Assembly: GCA_020637235.1 (NCBI GenBank) | Contig: JACJWG010000014.1 | Coordinates: 77,981 to 141,980 of the forward strand | Reading direction: 5' to 3' | DNA length: 64,000 nucleotides | DNA from: Acidimicrobiaceae bacterium | Lineage (GTDB): Bacteria; Actinomycetota; Acidimicrobiia; Acidimicrobiales; Ilumatobacteraceae | The notes under the pieces: model-generated | Databases searched by the model: none | Told to the model about the DNA's origin: nothing | Seen by the model: only the letters and a program-made list of their open reading frames with translations | Shown here: one piece after another, positions 8,686 through 17,948 of the stretch | Numbering within the stretch: the first letter of the stretch is position 1 | Layout of the letters: each line of letters starts with the position of its first letter | Translations under genes and position numbers: made by a program

Positions 8686-8762
8686 TGGTGGGCGTGAAGG
8701 GACTCGAACCCCCGACTCCTGCCGTGTGAAGGCAGTGCTCTAACCAACTGAGCTACACGCCC
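8686..8762 (-). tRNA. tRNA-Val (anticodon CAC), CCA encoded
   Basis: The minus strand folds into a full cloverleaf. The acceptor stem GGGCGTG pairs perfectly with CACGCCC, the D-arm is GCTC/GAGC, and the anticodon stem CTGCC/GGCAG closes the loop TTCACAC with anticodon CAC. The T-loop is TTCGAGT on a stem with two G-U pairs. The discriminator is A, and the terminal CCA is encoded at 8688-8686. It reads the GUG valine codon. A TAGGGT (-10-like) element lies on the minus strand at 8800-8795. Confidence 0.96.
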
Positions 8763-8827
8763 GATGCGAGGTGAACCCCCGGATCAGCGCCAGCACCCTA
8801 CCGGTCGGTCACCATCGCCGCCAACCG

Positions 8828-9607
8828 TCAGCGTTCGGCGCCCTCGATCGACTCGGTGAGCTCCTCGCCTCGCTCGAAGGCGAGGCAGACGTAGGTCTGG
8901 TCGTCCTCCCAACCGTCCTCGGTGGGCGTGATCGGGAAGATGTCGTACACGCTGTCCGCATAGGGGATGCCGACGTAGTCCTCGAAGTCGGGGATGCACT
9001 CCGCGGCCACCAGTTCGGCCATCTCGTCGTCGCCCGGGTACGGGTCGCTGCCGCTGCCGAGGTCGCCGACCGAGATCACCTCGGCGCCGTGGGGCTCGTC
9101 GCACGCGAAGTCCTCGATCCGCACGATCGTCTCGCCGTCGTCGGGCAGTTCGACGCAGTCGCCGACCTCGAGGTCGAACACGCTCTTCGTGCCGGCGACC
9201 TCCGTCACCACGACGGCGACGAATCCGGCGGTGGCCAACACGCCGAGGATGCCGAGCACCACGCCGGCGATCGCCATCCCCTTGCCGGGCCGAGTGCCGC
9301 CCGACGCCTTGATCTCGCGCAGCCCGAGTGCACCGAGCACGATCGCGACGATCGCCGGGATGCCGAGCCAGAAGCACAGCGTCACCCCGAGGATGCCGAG
9401 GATCATCGCCCACAGCGCCTTCTTCGGCCGTCCCGCCGCAGCGGGCGTCTGCTGGAAGGGCGTGAACGTGGGCCCACCCGGTCCACCGGGACCGGGTGCT
9501 CCGTAGCTCGGCATCTGGTACGGCGCCGGCGCAGGACCCGTCGAGGGCGACGGGTACGGCTGGTTGCCGGGTTGGGGCGGCGGCGGGGGCGGCGGGATGT
9601 CGCTCAT
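8828..9607 (-). CDS. DUF4190 domain membrane protein
   Basis: A 259-residue protein. The N-terminal 60 residues are a proline/glycine-rich cytoplasmic tail. Two hydrophobic helices follow (about 65-90 and 105-130), the DUF4190 arrangement, and then an acidic C-terminal domain with three cysteines that is probably outside the membrane. Such C-terminal domains are often called septum-formation-like or DUF4352-like, but I cannot assign this one. ATG 9607 is preceded by TACGGT (minus strand, 9620-9615) with 7 nt between, a leaderless-type start. Confidence 0.8.
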   Translation of the reverse strand: MSDIPPPPPPPQPGNQPYPSPSTGPAPAPYQMPSYGAPGPGGPGGPTFTPFQQTPAAAGRPKKALWAMILGILGVTLCFWLGIPAIVAIVLGALGLREIKASGGTRPGKGMAIAGVVLGILGVLATAGFVAVVVTEVAGTKSVFDLEVGDCVELPDDGETIVRIEDFACDEPHGAEVISVGDLGSGSDPYPGDDEMAELVAAECIPDFEDYVGIPYADSVYDIFPITPTEDGWEDDQTYVCLAFERGEELTESIEGAER

Positions 9608-9653
9608 CGCGACGACCGTAGCCACTTCGCGTGCCTCCGTGGGACACCCGTCG

Positions 9654-10292
9654 TCAGGGGGTCGGTACGACCACCGGGCGCACGCACGCCCATCCCCGCC
9701 CTTGCGGCTCGCGATAGGCCGTGGTGCCGGTGGGGCAGGCACCGTCGAAGTCGACGACCTCCGCGACGGTGCCGTCGAACGGCGCGACACAACGCACCTC
9801 GGTGACCGCCACGCCGTTCACCGCCACACACTCCCCTGCGAACAGCACGTTGTCGACCGGCACGGGTTCGGGTGCGTCGGAGAGTGCGGCGTTCACGACG
9901 ACGAACCCGATCGCGAACGTGCCGATCACCGCGAAGAACCGCCAGGGGAACCGTGAGAAGTCGCCCGTGGGCATCGGGGGCGGACCGGACGAGGCGTTGG
10001 CCGCCGACGACCCGCCTGCGGCAGCCGAGCCCGTCGCCGGAGCGCCCGCCGATCGGGCCGACTCCGGCGCCCGGTCGTCGAGCCCGGCGTCGTAGGCGCG
10101 CCGCCGACCGGGATCGCCGAGCACCCGCCACGCCTCGTTCACCGCCGCCATCCGACCCGCCGACGCGTCGCCGTGTCGGTCGGGGTGTGCCTCGCGCGCA
10201 GCCTGCCGGTAGGCACGCCGGATGTCGTCGGGCGATGCGGCGCGGGTCACCCCGAGCACGTCGTAGTGGGTGGGCTGGACCGGGCGGCTCAC
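9654..10292 (-). CDS. J-domain membrane-anchored protein
   Basis: A 212-residue protein. Residues 5-70 are a DnaJ J-domain with the invariant HPD tripeptide (AHPDRHG), which would stimulate DnaK ATPase. A linker rich in alanine, glycine and serine follows, then one membrane helix (about 118-138) and a C-terminal domain with three cysteines. The zinc-finger and substrate-binding domains of true DnaJ are missing, so this is a class C J-protein, probably recruiting Hsp70 to the membrane. GTG 10292 overlaps the TGA of the upstream DUF2087 gene. Confidence 0.87.
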   Translation of the reverse strand: MSRPVQPTHYDVLGVTRAASPDDIRRAYRQAAREAHPDRHGDASAGRMAAVNEAWRVLGDPGRRRAYDAGLDDRAPESARSAGAPATGSAAAGGSSAANASSGPPPMPTGDFSRFPWRFFAVIGTFAIGFVVVNAALSDAPEPVPVDNVLFAGECVAVNGVAVTEVRCVAPFDGTVAEVVDFDGACPTGTTAYREPQGRGWACVRPVVVPTP

Positions 10293-10837
10293 ACCTCCGT
10301 GCTCCCACCGGAGCGCCAGTACTCACCCGCCTCGCGCGACAACAGTCCCTCGTCGACGAGGTAGCGGCGCAGCGCGGCCGTGTCGGCGTGGCGCTTGCCC
10401 AGCACGAGGTTCACCATCGCCTCGCTGTAGCGCCGCCCCGGCTCGAAGTCCTGCGCCAGCCAGTCGAGGATCACCAACCGCTTGCCGTGCTGCGCGGGGA
10501 TCTGCACGAGGCGGCCGTCCGCCACGAACGCGGCCATCACCTTGCGTTGCTCGTCCGGCAGCGACGCGTGCTCGTCCGACGGGCGGCGGGCCAGGGCCGT
10601 GCGCGCCGCCATGCCGAACGCGGCGCCGAGCACGTACAGCGACCCGCCGTCGTGCACGACCAGGCCCGCTTCGGCCATCCGTCCGACCGCTCGGCCCACC
10701 GCCACCGGGTCGAGACCGGTGTCGCGCACCACGCGGTCGATCGTGCCGGCGCCGAGCTCGAGCGCGGCGAACACTCGTCGTCGGTCGTCGTCGGCGAGCA
10801 GCCCGACGATGGTGGCCGCATCGAGCTCACGCGTCAT
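10289..10837 (-). CDS. DUF2087 domain transcriptional regulator
   Basis: A 182-residue protein. Residues 1-85 form an ArsR-like winged helix. Residues of about 100-175 form the DUF2087 domain, with the diagnostic RLVQIPAQHGKRLVILDWLAQDFEPGR-type region and YSEAMVNLVL. DUF2087 is linked to DNA-binding regulators, but the ligand is unknown. It starts at ATG 10837, just after the 2-hydroxyacid dehydrogenase gene, and its stop overlaps the J-domain gene, so the three probably share a transcript. Confidence 0.8.
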   Translation of the reverse strand: MTRELDAATIVGLLADDDRRRVFAALELGAGTIDRVVRDTGLDPVAVGRAVGRMAEAGLVVHDGGSLYVLGAAFGMAARTALARRPSDEHASLPDEQRKVMAAFVADGRLVQIPAQHGKRLVILDWLAQDFEPGRRYSEAMVNLVLGKRHADTAALRRYLVDEGLLSREAGEYWRSGGSTEV

Positions 10838-10841
10838 GGGC

Positions 10842-11804
10842 TCAGTACCTGACGTCGGGATCGACGACGCCGAGGAGGTCGTCGCCCTGCGCATACCGCT
10901 TCACGTTGGCGGTGATCCGTTCCGCGAGCAACGGCATCGACATGCTCCAGGTCGACCCCACGTGAGGCGTCACGATGCAGTTCGGCAGGCTCCACAGCGG
11001 ATGGCCGTCCGGCAGCGGCTCGGGGTCGGTGACATCGAGTGCCGCGCCACCGATCTGGCCCTCCTGCAGCGCCCAGACCAGGTCGTCGGTGACGATGTGG
11101 CGGCCACGAGCGACGTTGACGACCCAGGCGTGCGGCTCCATCAGCTCGAACTCGTTGCGCGACAACATGCCGTCGGTGTCGGGGGTGAGCGCCAGCGCCA
11201 CGACGACGAGATCGGCGCCCACCAGCGCATCGATGTAGCGGTCGGCCTCCACCACCTCGTCCACCCCGTCCATCTCCTGCATCCGATTGCGCACCACGGT
11301 GATCCGGGTGTCGAACGGGTGCAGCAGCGGGATGAGCGCCTCGGTGATGCCGCCGCCGCCGAGGATCGTGACGTTGGCGCCGAAGAGGTTGACGCCGCGT
11401 TCGTGACCCCACGAGCTGGCGCGTGCGTACGACCCGACGCCTCGCATCCCGGCGAGGGCGAGGGCGAGCGCCATCTCGGCGACCGGCTGGGCGTACACGC
11501 CCTTGCCGCACGTCCACTCGCGATCGCCGTCGACGAGGTGGATGTAGTTCTCGACGCCGGCGAAGGGCAGCTGCACCCACCGCAGGTGCGGATGGGCCTC
11601 GATCACCCGCTCGAGCAGCAGCGGCTCGTGGGGGGCGCCCCACACGAGAGCTTCGGCCTGCTCGATCGGGACCAGGTGCCCACCACCGGCCACGATCGCG
11701 TCGACCATCCAGCTCGGCTGACCGTCGGGGGCGAGGGCCACGCGGGGCGGGTCGTCGTGACCGCCACGGCGCTCCCGGCCCGAGGAATGAGTACTTGGAG
11801 GCAT
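10842..11804 (-). CDS. D-isomer-specific 2-hydroxyacid dehydrogenase family protein
   Basis: A 320-residue NAD(P)-dependent oxidoreductase of the D-2-hydroxyacid dehydrogenase family. The nucleotide-binding glycine-rich loop is ILGGGGIT. The catalytic triad can be recognised as arginine in NVARGRH, glutamate in the DPEPLPDGHPLW segment, and histidine in TPHVGS. Substrate is unknown; phosphoglycerate, glyoxylate and hydroxypyruvate are all possible. I chose ATG 11804 over GTG 11813 because TAGCCT lies on the minus strand at 11819-11814, 9 nt upstream. That element overlaps the stop of the amine oxidase gene, so this gene may have its own leaderless promoter inside the operon. Confidence 0.85.
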   Translation of the reverse strand: MPPSTHSSGRERRGGHDDPPRVALAPDGQPSWMVDAIVAGGGHLVPIEQAEALVWGAPHEPLLLERVIEAHPHLRWVQLPFAGVENYIHLVDGDREWTCGKGVYAQPVAEMALALALAGMRGVGSYARASSWGHERGVNLFGANVTILGGGGITEALIPLLHPFDTRITVVRNRMQEMDGVDEVVEADRYIDALVGADLVVVALALTPDTDGMLSRNEFELMEPHAWVVNVARGRHIVTDDLVWALQEGQIGGAALDVTDPEPLPDGHPLWSLPNCIVTPHVGSTWSMSMPLLAERITANVKRYAQGDDLLGVVDPDVRY

Positions 11805-11816
11805 TGCCCCCACAGG

Positions 11817-13151
11817 CTAGTGCCCGACCACCGCTCGACCGAGCAGTCGTGCGGCGACCCGCTCGCCGCTCTCGACGGCGCCCTCGAGGTACCCGGTCCA
11901 CGTCGCCACGTGCTCGCCGGCCAGGTGCAGCGGGCCACACGGCTCGCGCAGCACCTGCCAGTGCGCGGTCACCTGGCCCGGCCGGTAGCAGGCGTAGGCG
12001 CCGCCGTAGCGCGGTTCGTTCGACCACGCCCGCGACACCCCGACGAGCGGCTCGTCGGTCACGCCGTACATGCTGCGCACGTCGCCGGCCACGGTAGCAA
12101 TCCGGTCGGCTTCGTCGAGCTCGGCCAGCCGGCGGCCGCCGTCGCCGCCGGTGTAGGCCATCAGCACCGGCGGGCCGTCGCCTTGCTCCTCGGTCGTCTC
12201 GTAGATGCGTTGCGACGCCAGCTCGGTGGTCGCGTATCCGTTCGGCCAGGTGCGTTCGGCGTACTGCACCGCGGTCTTCGTCACCGTGCCGTACCCGAGC
12301 TCGGCGACCGCTCGGGCGAGCGGCTCGGGCAGCGCAGGCTCGAAGCGCACCCGGCGCATCGGCACGAGCGAGCAGGCGAGCACCACGTGATCGGCGGCGA
12401 TCGTGCGCCGGTCGGTGTGCACGATGGCGCGGTCCGCCTCCCACGCGACGGCCTGCAACAGCTGGCCGAACGAGATGGTGTCGGCCCCGAGCTCGCCGAC
12501 CATGCCCCGCACCACCCCGCCGATGCCGCCCACCACCCGATGGGCTCGCACGACGCCCTCGACCCCCTCGGCCGCCATCTGGGCACGCTGCTGGGCGACG
12601 AACAACGTCGACAGCGCCGACGGTTCGTCGGCGAACTCGCCTTGCGCGTTTCGCCGTGCGAACAGCGTGGCGAGCGGCCCGAGGTCGAGCTCGGCCACCA
12701 CGTCGGCCACCGATCGGGCGTCGTGACGAGCAGCGTCGGGGTGCAGGTCGGGACGCGCCGGATCGGCGATGCCCTCGGCGATCACCTCGAACACGTCGTC
12801 GAGCGCAGCGAGTTGGGCATCGATCGTCGCATCGGCGTCGCGCAACTCGTCGGCACTCGCCAGCCGTCCGCCGTGGAACAGGTAGCGGCGGATCGCGCTC
12901 CACTCCTGGCCGCGGGGTGCGAGCTCGATCCCATACCGGCCGAGCAGGGCGCGCAGACGGTGGTGATCGGTGTCGACCCACTCGGCGCCGGTCTCCACCA
13001 CCCGCCCGCCGACGAACGGGTCGGTGAGCGTACGTGCCCGGCCGCCCGCACGCCGTCCCCCTTCGATCAGATCGACCTCGGCGCCGCCGGCGCGCAGCAG
13101 ACGCGTGGCCGTCAGACCGGCCATGCCGGCGCCCACCACCACGACCTTCAT
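11817..13151 (-). CDS. flavin monoamine oxidase family protein
   Basis: A 444-residue FAD enzyme. It has an N-terminal Rossmann motif GAGMAGL, the GG-doublet RRAGGRART, and a C-terminal FAD-contacting segment (LAGEHVATWTGYLEGAVESG). These are the marks of the amine oxidase/polyamine oxidase family, which oxidises amines to aldehydes with release of ammonia or a smaller amine and hydrogen peroxide. The gene starts 8 bp after the PotBC permease stop, in an operon with polyamine transport genes, so putrescine or spermidine is the most likely substrate. No signal peptide, so cytoplasmic. Confidence 0.87.
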   Translation of the reverse strand: MKVVVVGAGMAGLTATRLLRAGGAEVDLIEGGRRAGGRARTLTDPFVGGRVVETGAEWVDTDHHRLRALLGRYGIELAPRGQEWSAIRRYLFHGGRLASADELRDADATIDAQLAALDDVFEVIAEGIADPARPDLHPDAARHDARSVADVVAELDLGPLATLFARRNAQGEFADEPSALSTLFVAQQRAQMAAEGVEGVVRAHRVVGGIGGVVRGMVGELGADTISFGQLLQAVAWEADRAIVHTDRRTIAADHVVLACSLVPMRRVRFEPALPEPLARAVAELGYGTVTKTAVQYAERTWPNGYATTELASQRIYETTEEQGDGPPVLMAYTGGDGGRRLAELDEADRIATVAGDVRSMYGVTDEPLVGVSRAWSNEPRYGGAYACYRPGQVTAHWQVLREPCGPLHLAGEHVATWTGYLEGAVESGERVAARLLGRAVVGH

Positions 13152-13158
13152 GTGGGGA

Positions 13159-15225
13159 TCAGCCGCCGCCGAGGGTGGCCGCGATGTCCGACGACGAGTC
13201 GCCCGAGCGCCGCAGCGTGACCGCGAGGAACGCGAGTGCCGCCATCGTGACCACGAACAACACCACGGCGCCCGCGCCCCAGAACGGGGCGATCTCGCTC
13301 TTGGTCGCGCTGATCAACGCGACGGGGAACGTGGACGAGGCACCGCTGATGAGCGCCGAGATGATCGTGTTGTCGAGGCAGAGGGTGAACGACAGCAGGC
13401 CACCCGCCACCAGTGCCGGCGCGATGAGCGGCAACGTGATCTGACGGAACGCCGTCCGCGGTGTCGCGCCGAGATCGGCGGCGGCCTCCTCCAACGACTC
13501 GTCGATGCCCGACAGGCGAGCTCGGACGATCAGCGTGACGACCGCGCTGGCGTACAACGACTGGCCGATCCACAGCCGCAGCATGCCGAACGGCAGCGGG
13601 CCGATGTCGTTGGTGAAGGGACCGCCGAGTCGCTGCATCCAGCCGGCCAGCGCGATCGCATCCATGATCTCCGGCGTCACGAGGATCAAGAACACGATCA
13701 CCATGAAGATCTTGCTCCACCCACCCGGATGCCGGGCCAGCGCCACGCCCGACAGTCCGCCGAGCACCACGGCGATCACCGTGCCGCCGAACGCGGCGAG
13801 GAACGATCCGCGCAGGCCGTCGCCGACGCCCGCCTGCTGGAACAGGTCGGCATACCAGTCGGTGAGCAGGCCGTTGAGGACGAACGCGAGTGCGAATGCG
13901 CCCGGCGCGGCCCAGAGCCGCAGCGCGGGGTGCGGATCGCGACGGGTGACGAGCCGCCACACACGGGGCAACGCGATGCCGACCGCCATCACGATGAGGA
14001 ACCGCAGCAACGTCGCGCCCGTGGTGCCGAAGTCGAACAACCCGACCATCGGCTTGCCCGAGGGCAGGCGTCCGGGCTCGCCACCCCACCAGACGGTGTC
14101 GTAGTTGCCGCTCCACAGCGTGAACGCCGCGCCGCCGTTGAACGAGTGGCGCACCACGAGCACGATCGGGATGAACAAGAACACGAGCACCAGACCGGTC
14201 CACACGGCGAGCAACGGCGAGAACAACTCGGGGAACCGCGACGGCTTGGGCTGCGGACGTTCGCGGCGGCGCCAGGCGTCGACGATCGGCCGTCCCGCGC
14301 GCCGGCCGATCGCACGAAGGGCGAAGAAGATCGCGGCGAGCACGGCGAGCGACAACAGCACCATCACGATCATCAGCACGGCCATCGCCGAACCCATCGG
14401 CCAGTTCTGCGACCCACGGAACTGGCTCTCGATCAGCGCCCCGACCATGAACCCCTTGGTGCCGCCGAGGATGGTGGCCGTCACGTAGTCGCCGCACATC
14501 GGGATAAACGTGAGCACCACGCCGGCGGCGATGCCGGGGCCGGCGAGCGGCAAGGTGACGGAGAAGAAGGTCGAGATGCGGCCGGCGCCGAGGTCTTTCG
14601 AGGCCTCCCGCAACGCTCCCTCGATGCGATCGAGTGCCACGAACAGCGGCAGCACCATGAAGCCGAGATAGTTGTAGACGATCGCGATGAACACGGCGGT
14701 GCGGGTGTAGAGCACCTCGATCGGGCCGCTCAGGACGCCGATGTCCTGCAACCACGTCGACAGCTCACCCGCCGGTTGCAGGGGGATCCGCCACGCGAGC
14801 GTGCGGATGAGGAAACTCGTGAACGACGGGACGATCACCGCAGCGAGCAGGAGCCCGCGCCAACGCTCGCTCGCCCGGAACGCCAGGTAGTACGCCACCG
14901 GGAACCCGACGAGGAACGTGAGTGCGGTCGCGCCGATCGACACCTCGAGGGTGCCCCGGAACACGTCGAAGAACAGGTCGGAGAAGACGTCGCGGTAGTT
15001 CTGCAACGTCGGGTTCGAGAGGTCGACGGGCACGAGTTGGCTCGCGTCCTTGACCCCGAAGGAGTAGATGACGATGACGGCGATCGGGAGGACGAAGAAC
15101 AGCCCGTACCAGACGAACGAGGGGGCCGCGAGGAGCCACTTCGGGGGCTTGCGCCGGCCCGCGGCCGGTGACGACGACGTGGTCGCCGCCACCGGCCGAG
15201 GAGCGTGATCGATCGCGATCGCCAT
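13159..15225 (-). CDS. fused PotB-PotC spermidine/putrescine ABC permease
   Basis: At 688 residues this is about twice the length of a PotB or PotC subunit. Two BPD-transport modules lie in tandem, each with about six membrane helices and its own EAA loop: EASKDLGAGRIS in the first half (near residue 205) and EAAADLGATPRTAF in the second (near 585). Residues of about 320-460 hold extra hydrophobic segments absent from ordinary PotC. The fusion would place both halves of the import channel in one chain, to be energised by PotA and fed by PotD. ATG 15225 follows the potD stop by 6 bp. Confidence 0.92.
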   Translation of the reverse strand: MAIAIDHAPRPVAATTSSSPAAGRRKPPKWLLAAPSFVWYGLFFVLPIAVIVIYSFGVKDASQLVPVDLSNPTLQNYRDVFSDLFFDVFRGTLEVSIGATALTFLVGFPVAYYLAFRASERWRGLLLAAVIVPSFTSFLIRTLAWRIPLQPAGELSTWLQDIGVLSGPIEVLYTRTAVFIAIVYNYLGFMVLPLFVALDRIEGALREASKDLGAGRISTFFSVTLPLAGPGIAAGVVLTFIPMCGDYVTATILGGTKGFMVGALIESQFRGSQNWPMGSAMAVLMIVMVLLSLAVLAAIFFALRAIGRRAGRPIVDAWRRRERPQPKPSRFPELFSPLLAVWTGLVLVFLFIPIVLVVRHSFNGGAAFTLWSGNYDTVWWGGEPGRLPSGKPMVGLFDFGTTGATLLRFLIVMAVGIALPRVWRLVTRRDPHPALRLWAAPGAFALAFVLNGLLTDWYADLFQQAGVGDGLRGSFLAAFGGTVIAVVLGGLSGVALARHPGGWSKIFMVIVFLILVTPEIMDAIALAGWMQRLGGPFTNDIGPLPFGMLRLWIGQSLYASAVVTLIVRARLSGIDESLEEAAADLGATPRTAFRQITLPLIAPALVAGGLLSFTLCLDNTIISALISGASSTFPVALISATKSEIAPFWGAGAVVLFVVTMAALAFLAVTLRRSGDSSSDIAATLGGG

Positions 15226-15231
15226 GGCGGA

Positions 15232-16494
15232 TCAGCCTGCGGCCTTCGCCTTGACCTTGTCGTAGATCTCGACCAGGCGGTCCTGGGCCGAGTTGACCGC
15301 ACCGGTCTGCATCGTCGCCACCTGCTCGTCGGTGAAGAAGATGATCTCCGGGTACGTGAGGTCGGGTGCCAGTTCGGCGATGAGCTGGTCGATGTTCTTC
15401 ATCCCGCTGTGGTAGCCGTGGAACGCGAGGTCCTTGATCGACACCTCGGGCGTGAGCAGCCAGTTGATCCAGGCATGGGCGGCCTCGGGGTTCGGAGCGC
15501 CGGTCGGGATGCAGTAGTTGTCCATCCAGATCTCGGTGGCCGGCCCGGGCAGCACCCACTTCCACTCGTCGACGTTCAGACCACCGTCGAGCAACCGGCC
15601 GTACGCAGCGCGACCGTCACCGTTCCAGATCATCGACAGCGAGAACTGGCCCTCGGCGATGGCCGTCGAGGGATAGCTGTCGAAGGCCTTGATGTGCTGG
15701 GCGAACTGGTCGACCATGTACGCCTCGCACGCATCGAGGTCGGCGGGATCCTCGGTCGTCCAGTTGATGCCGTTCGCCCAGAAGTAGGCACCGCACAGGT
15801 TCGGGGCCGTGTCGAGCACCGAGCAGTCGCCGCTCGCCTCGTTCATGCAGGCGTCGAGGAAGTCCTGCCAGGTGGCCATCGGGCGGGTGATCTTGGTGGT
15901 GTTGTAGAAGAACCCGGTGGATCCCCAGTTCTTGCACACGCTGTAGTCGTTGGTGGGGTCCCAGTCGCGTGCCATGTACAGCGGATCGACGTTCACCATG
16001 TTGGGCAGCAGGGCCTTGTCGAACTTCTGCAGCAGACCCTTCTCGATCATCTGCGGGATGTACGCACCGGTGGGCACCACGATGTCGAAGCCGCTGTTGC
16101 CGTTGGCCGCCGACAGCTTGGTGATGAGGTCCTCGTTGCTCGGGTAGTAGTCGACCTTCATCGTGACACCGACGCTCGACTCGGCGAGCGAGCCGATGAT
16201 CTCGGGGTCGTTGTACTCCCCCCAGGTGAACATCGCGAGGTTGCCGCTCGCTTTGTTCACCACGTTGCTGTACTGCGACAGCAGGTCGCTCCCCCCGGAC
16301 GACCCACCGCTCGTACCGCTCGATCCGCCCGTGTCGCTCGAGCCGCTGTCGGCGTCGTCGTCACCACCACCGCAGGCCGAGATGATGGCGAGGCCGGCCG
16401 CCGCACCGCCGATCTGGAACAGCGCACGACGCGAAATGGCGTGGCGGAAGCTCTCGGGCGCGAGCATCTTGAGCGGTTCGTTGGGCTTGGTCAT
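15232..16494 (-). CDS. polyamine ABC transporter substrate-binding lipoprotein (PotD-like)
   Basis: A 420-residue solute-binding protein of the PotD/PotF family. The N-terminus has a twin-arginine-like signal (SRRALFQIGG) followed by a lipobox ending in SACGGG, so it is probably a Tat- or Sec-exported lipoprotein. An acidic and serine-rich linker precedes the bilobed domain, which begins around NLAMFTWGEYNDPEI, typical of spermidine/putrescine binders. ATG 16494 has a clear AAGGAG ribosome-binding site 8-13 nt upstream, so this gene is translated from a leader. It lies between potA and the fused permease gene. Confidence 0.92.
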   Translation of the reverse strand: MTKPNEPLKMLAPESFRHAISRRALFQIGGAAAGLAIISACGGGDDDADSGSSDTGGSSGTSGGSSGGSDLLSQYSNVVNKASGNLAMFTWGEYNDPEIIGSLAESSVGVTMKVDYYPSNEDLITKLSAANGNSGFDIVVPTGAYIPQMIEKGLLQKFDKALLPNMVNVDPLYMARDWDPTNDYSVCKNWGSTGFFYNTTKITRPMATWQDFLDACMNEASGDCSVLDTAPNLCGAYFWANGINWTTEDPADLDACEAYMVDQFAQHIKAFDSYPSTAIAEGQFSLSMIWNGDGRAAYGRLLDGGLNVDEWKWVLPGPATEIWMDNYCIPTGAPNPEAAHAWINWLLTPEVSIKDLAFHGYHSGMKNIDQLIAELAPDLTYPEIIFFTDEQVATMQTGAVNSAQDRLVEIYDKVKAKAAG

Positions 16495-16551
16495 CAGGTG
16501 GTCTCCTTCACGAGGGAGCGGTGGACATGTGCAACCGGATGCGCGAACGCA

Positions 16552-17724
16552 TCAGTGGGTGGCGTCCTCGGCGGGTTCGACGAGGACGAGATCGGCCTGG
16601 TCGGCCGAGAACTGGTACACCTCGCTGTCGTTCCAGTGGCACCACACCTGGTCGGCGAGCGATAGGCGAGGGGCCCCCTGACGGGGCAGCAGGGCGACGA
16701 TGTCGCGCTCGGCGGTCCGCACCACGTACTGCAGCACGTCGCCGAAGTGCGAGACGCTGGCCACGGTGCCGGGCACCTGGTTGTGGTCGCGCCCCGGGTC
16801 GGTGTCGGCGATCTGGATGCTCTCCGGCCGCACGGCCGCGAGGGCCGGGTTGCCGCTCGCGACCCGCTCCTCGGGCGACGAGCTCACGAACACCGTGCCG
16901 TCGTTGGCCCGCACGCCGCTGCCCGTCGACGTGCCTCGCCAGAAGTTGTTGCGACCGATGAACCCGGCGACGAACGCCGAGGCCGGCCGCTCGTACACGG
17001 TCTCGGGATCGGCGAGCTGCTCGATGTGCCCCTCGAGCATGATCGCGATCCGGTCGCTCATGCCCATCGCCTCTTCCTGGTCGTGGGTGACGAAGATGAA
17101 CGTGATCCCGAGCTGGCTCTGCAACAACTTGAGCTCGATCTGCATCTCCTCGCGGAGCTTGCGGTCGAGCGCGCCGAGCGGCTCGTCGAGCAACAGCACG
17201 CTCGGCCGGTTGACGAGTGCACGCGCGACGGCGACACGCTGTTGCTGGCCGCCCGACATCTGCTTCGGCTTGCGCTCGGCCAGCTTGCTCATCTTCACCA
17301 TCTCGAGCGCCTCGCGCACCCGTGCGGCGGTCTCGCTCTTGTTGACGCCCTTCTGGCGCAGGCCGTAGGCCACGTTCTCGGCGACGGTCATGTGCGGGAA
17401 CAGCGCATAGTGCTGGAACACCGTGTTGACGTCGCGCTTGTAGGGCGGCACACCTTGCACGTACTCGCCGCTGATGCGGATGAACCCGTCGTCGGGCTGC
17501 TCGAACCCGGCGAGCATGCGCAGCGTGGTGGTCTTGCCGCATCCGCTCGGGCCGAGCAGCGACAGGAACTCCCCTGGCTCGACGGTGAGATCGAGGCGGT
17601 CGACGGCGACCATCGTGCCGAAGCGCTTGGTGACGCCGGTCAGCTCGACCCCGCCCCGCTCCCCGTGCAACGGCACCCGTGCCGTGCCGGCGTCGGCCGG
17701 CGTCGCGTCAGCTGTGGCAGTCAC
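16552..17724 (-). CDS. potA: spermidine/putrescine ABC transporter ATPase (PotA-like)
   Basis: A 390-residue importer ATPase. The Walker A is GPSGCGKTT, the Q-loop QHYALFPHM, the signature MSGGQQQR, Walker B VLLLDEPL and the switch VTHDQEEA. A C-terminal TOBE-type regulatory domain follows from about residue 260. Together with PotD and the fused permease it completes a polyamine importer. I chose GTG 17724 because GGAG lies 5-9 nt upstream; GTG 17733 also fits but has no spacing to a ribosome-binding site. It is divergent from an Lrp-type regulator across 224 bp that hold a 13-bp inverted repeat. Confidence 0.92.
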   Translation of the reverse strand: MTATADATPADAGTARVPLHGERGGVELTGVTKRFGTMVAVDRLDLTVEPGEFLSLLGPSGCGKTTTLRMLAGFEQPDDGFIRISGEYVQGVPPYKRDVNTVFQHYALFPHMTVAENVAYGLRQKGVNKSETAARVREALEMVKMSKLAERKPKQMSGGQQQRVAVARALVNRPSVLLLDEPLGALDRKLREEMQIELKLLQSQLGITFIFVTHDQEEAMGMSDRIAIMLEGHIEQLADPETVYERPASAFVAGFIGRNNFWRGTSTGSGVRANDGTVFVSSSPEERVASGNPALAAVRPESIQIADTDPGRDHNQVPGTVASVSHFGDVLQYVVRTAERDIVALLPRQGAPRLSLADQVWCHWNDSEVYQFSADQADLVLVEPAEDATH

Positions 17725-17865
17725 GATCTCCACTCCCCCGGGTCGTTCGACGTCCTCCGGCCGGGCACGCCACCCCAACGTTGCCGCTGGCCTGGCGCTT
17801 TTCTACCACGGCGGTGACCATCACTCGGTCCATGCGCGCCCACGCTGGCACGAACGCTGCCCGAC

Positions 17866-17917
17866 GTGCAAGGGAATCGACGATGAACGCCGTGTTTCGC
17901 CACGGATTCCCTTGCAC
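17866..17917. promoter_or_regulatory. 13-bp perfect inverted repeat between potA and Lrp gene
   Basis: GTGCAAGGGAATC (17866-17878) is mirrored exactly by GATTCCCTTGCAC (17905-17917) across 26 nt. Inside that gap a second short stem, CCGTG/CACGG (17890-17894 with 17901-17905), closes a 6-nt loop. It may be a two-site operator for the adjacent Lrp-type regulator, or a structured 5' leader. An operator is likelier because divergent control of a transporter by its neighbour is common for this family. Confidence 0.7.
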
Positions 17918-17948
17918 CGGTCCCCGACGACCGCCAGTATTCGCATCG

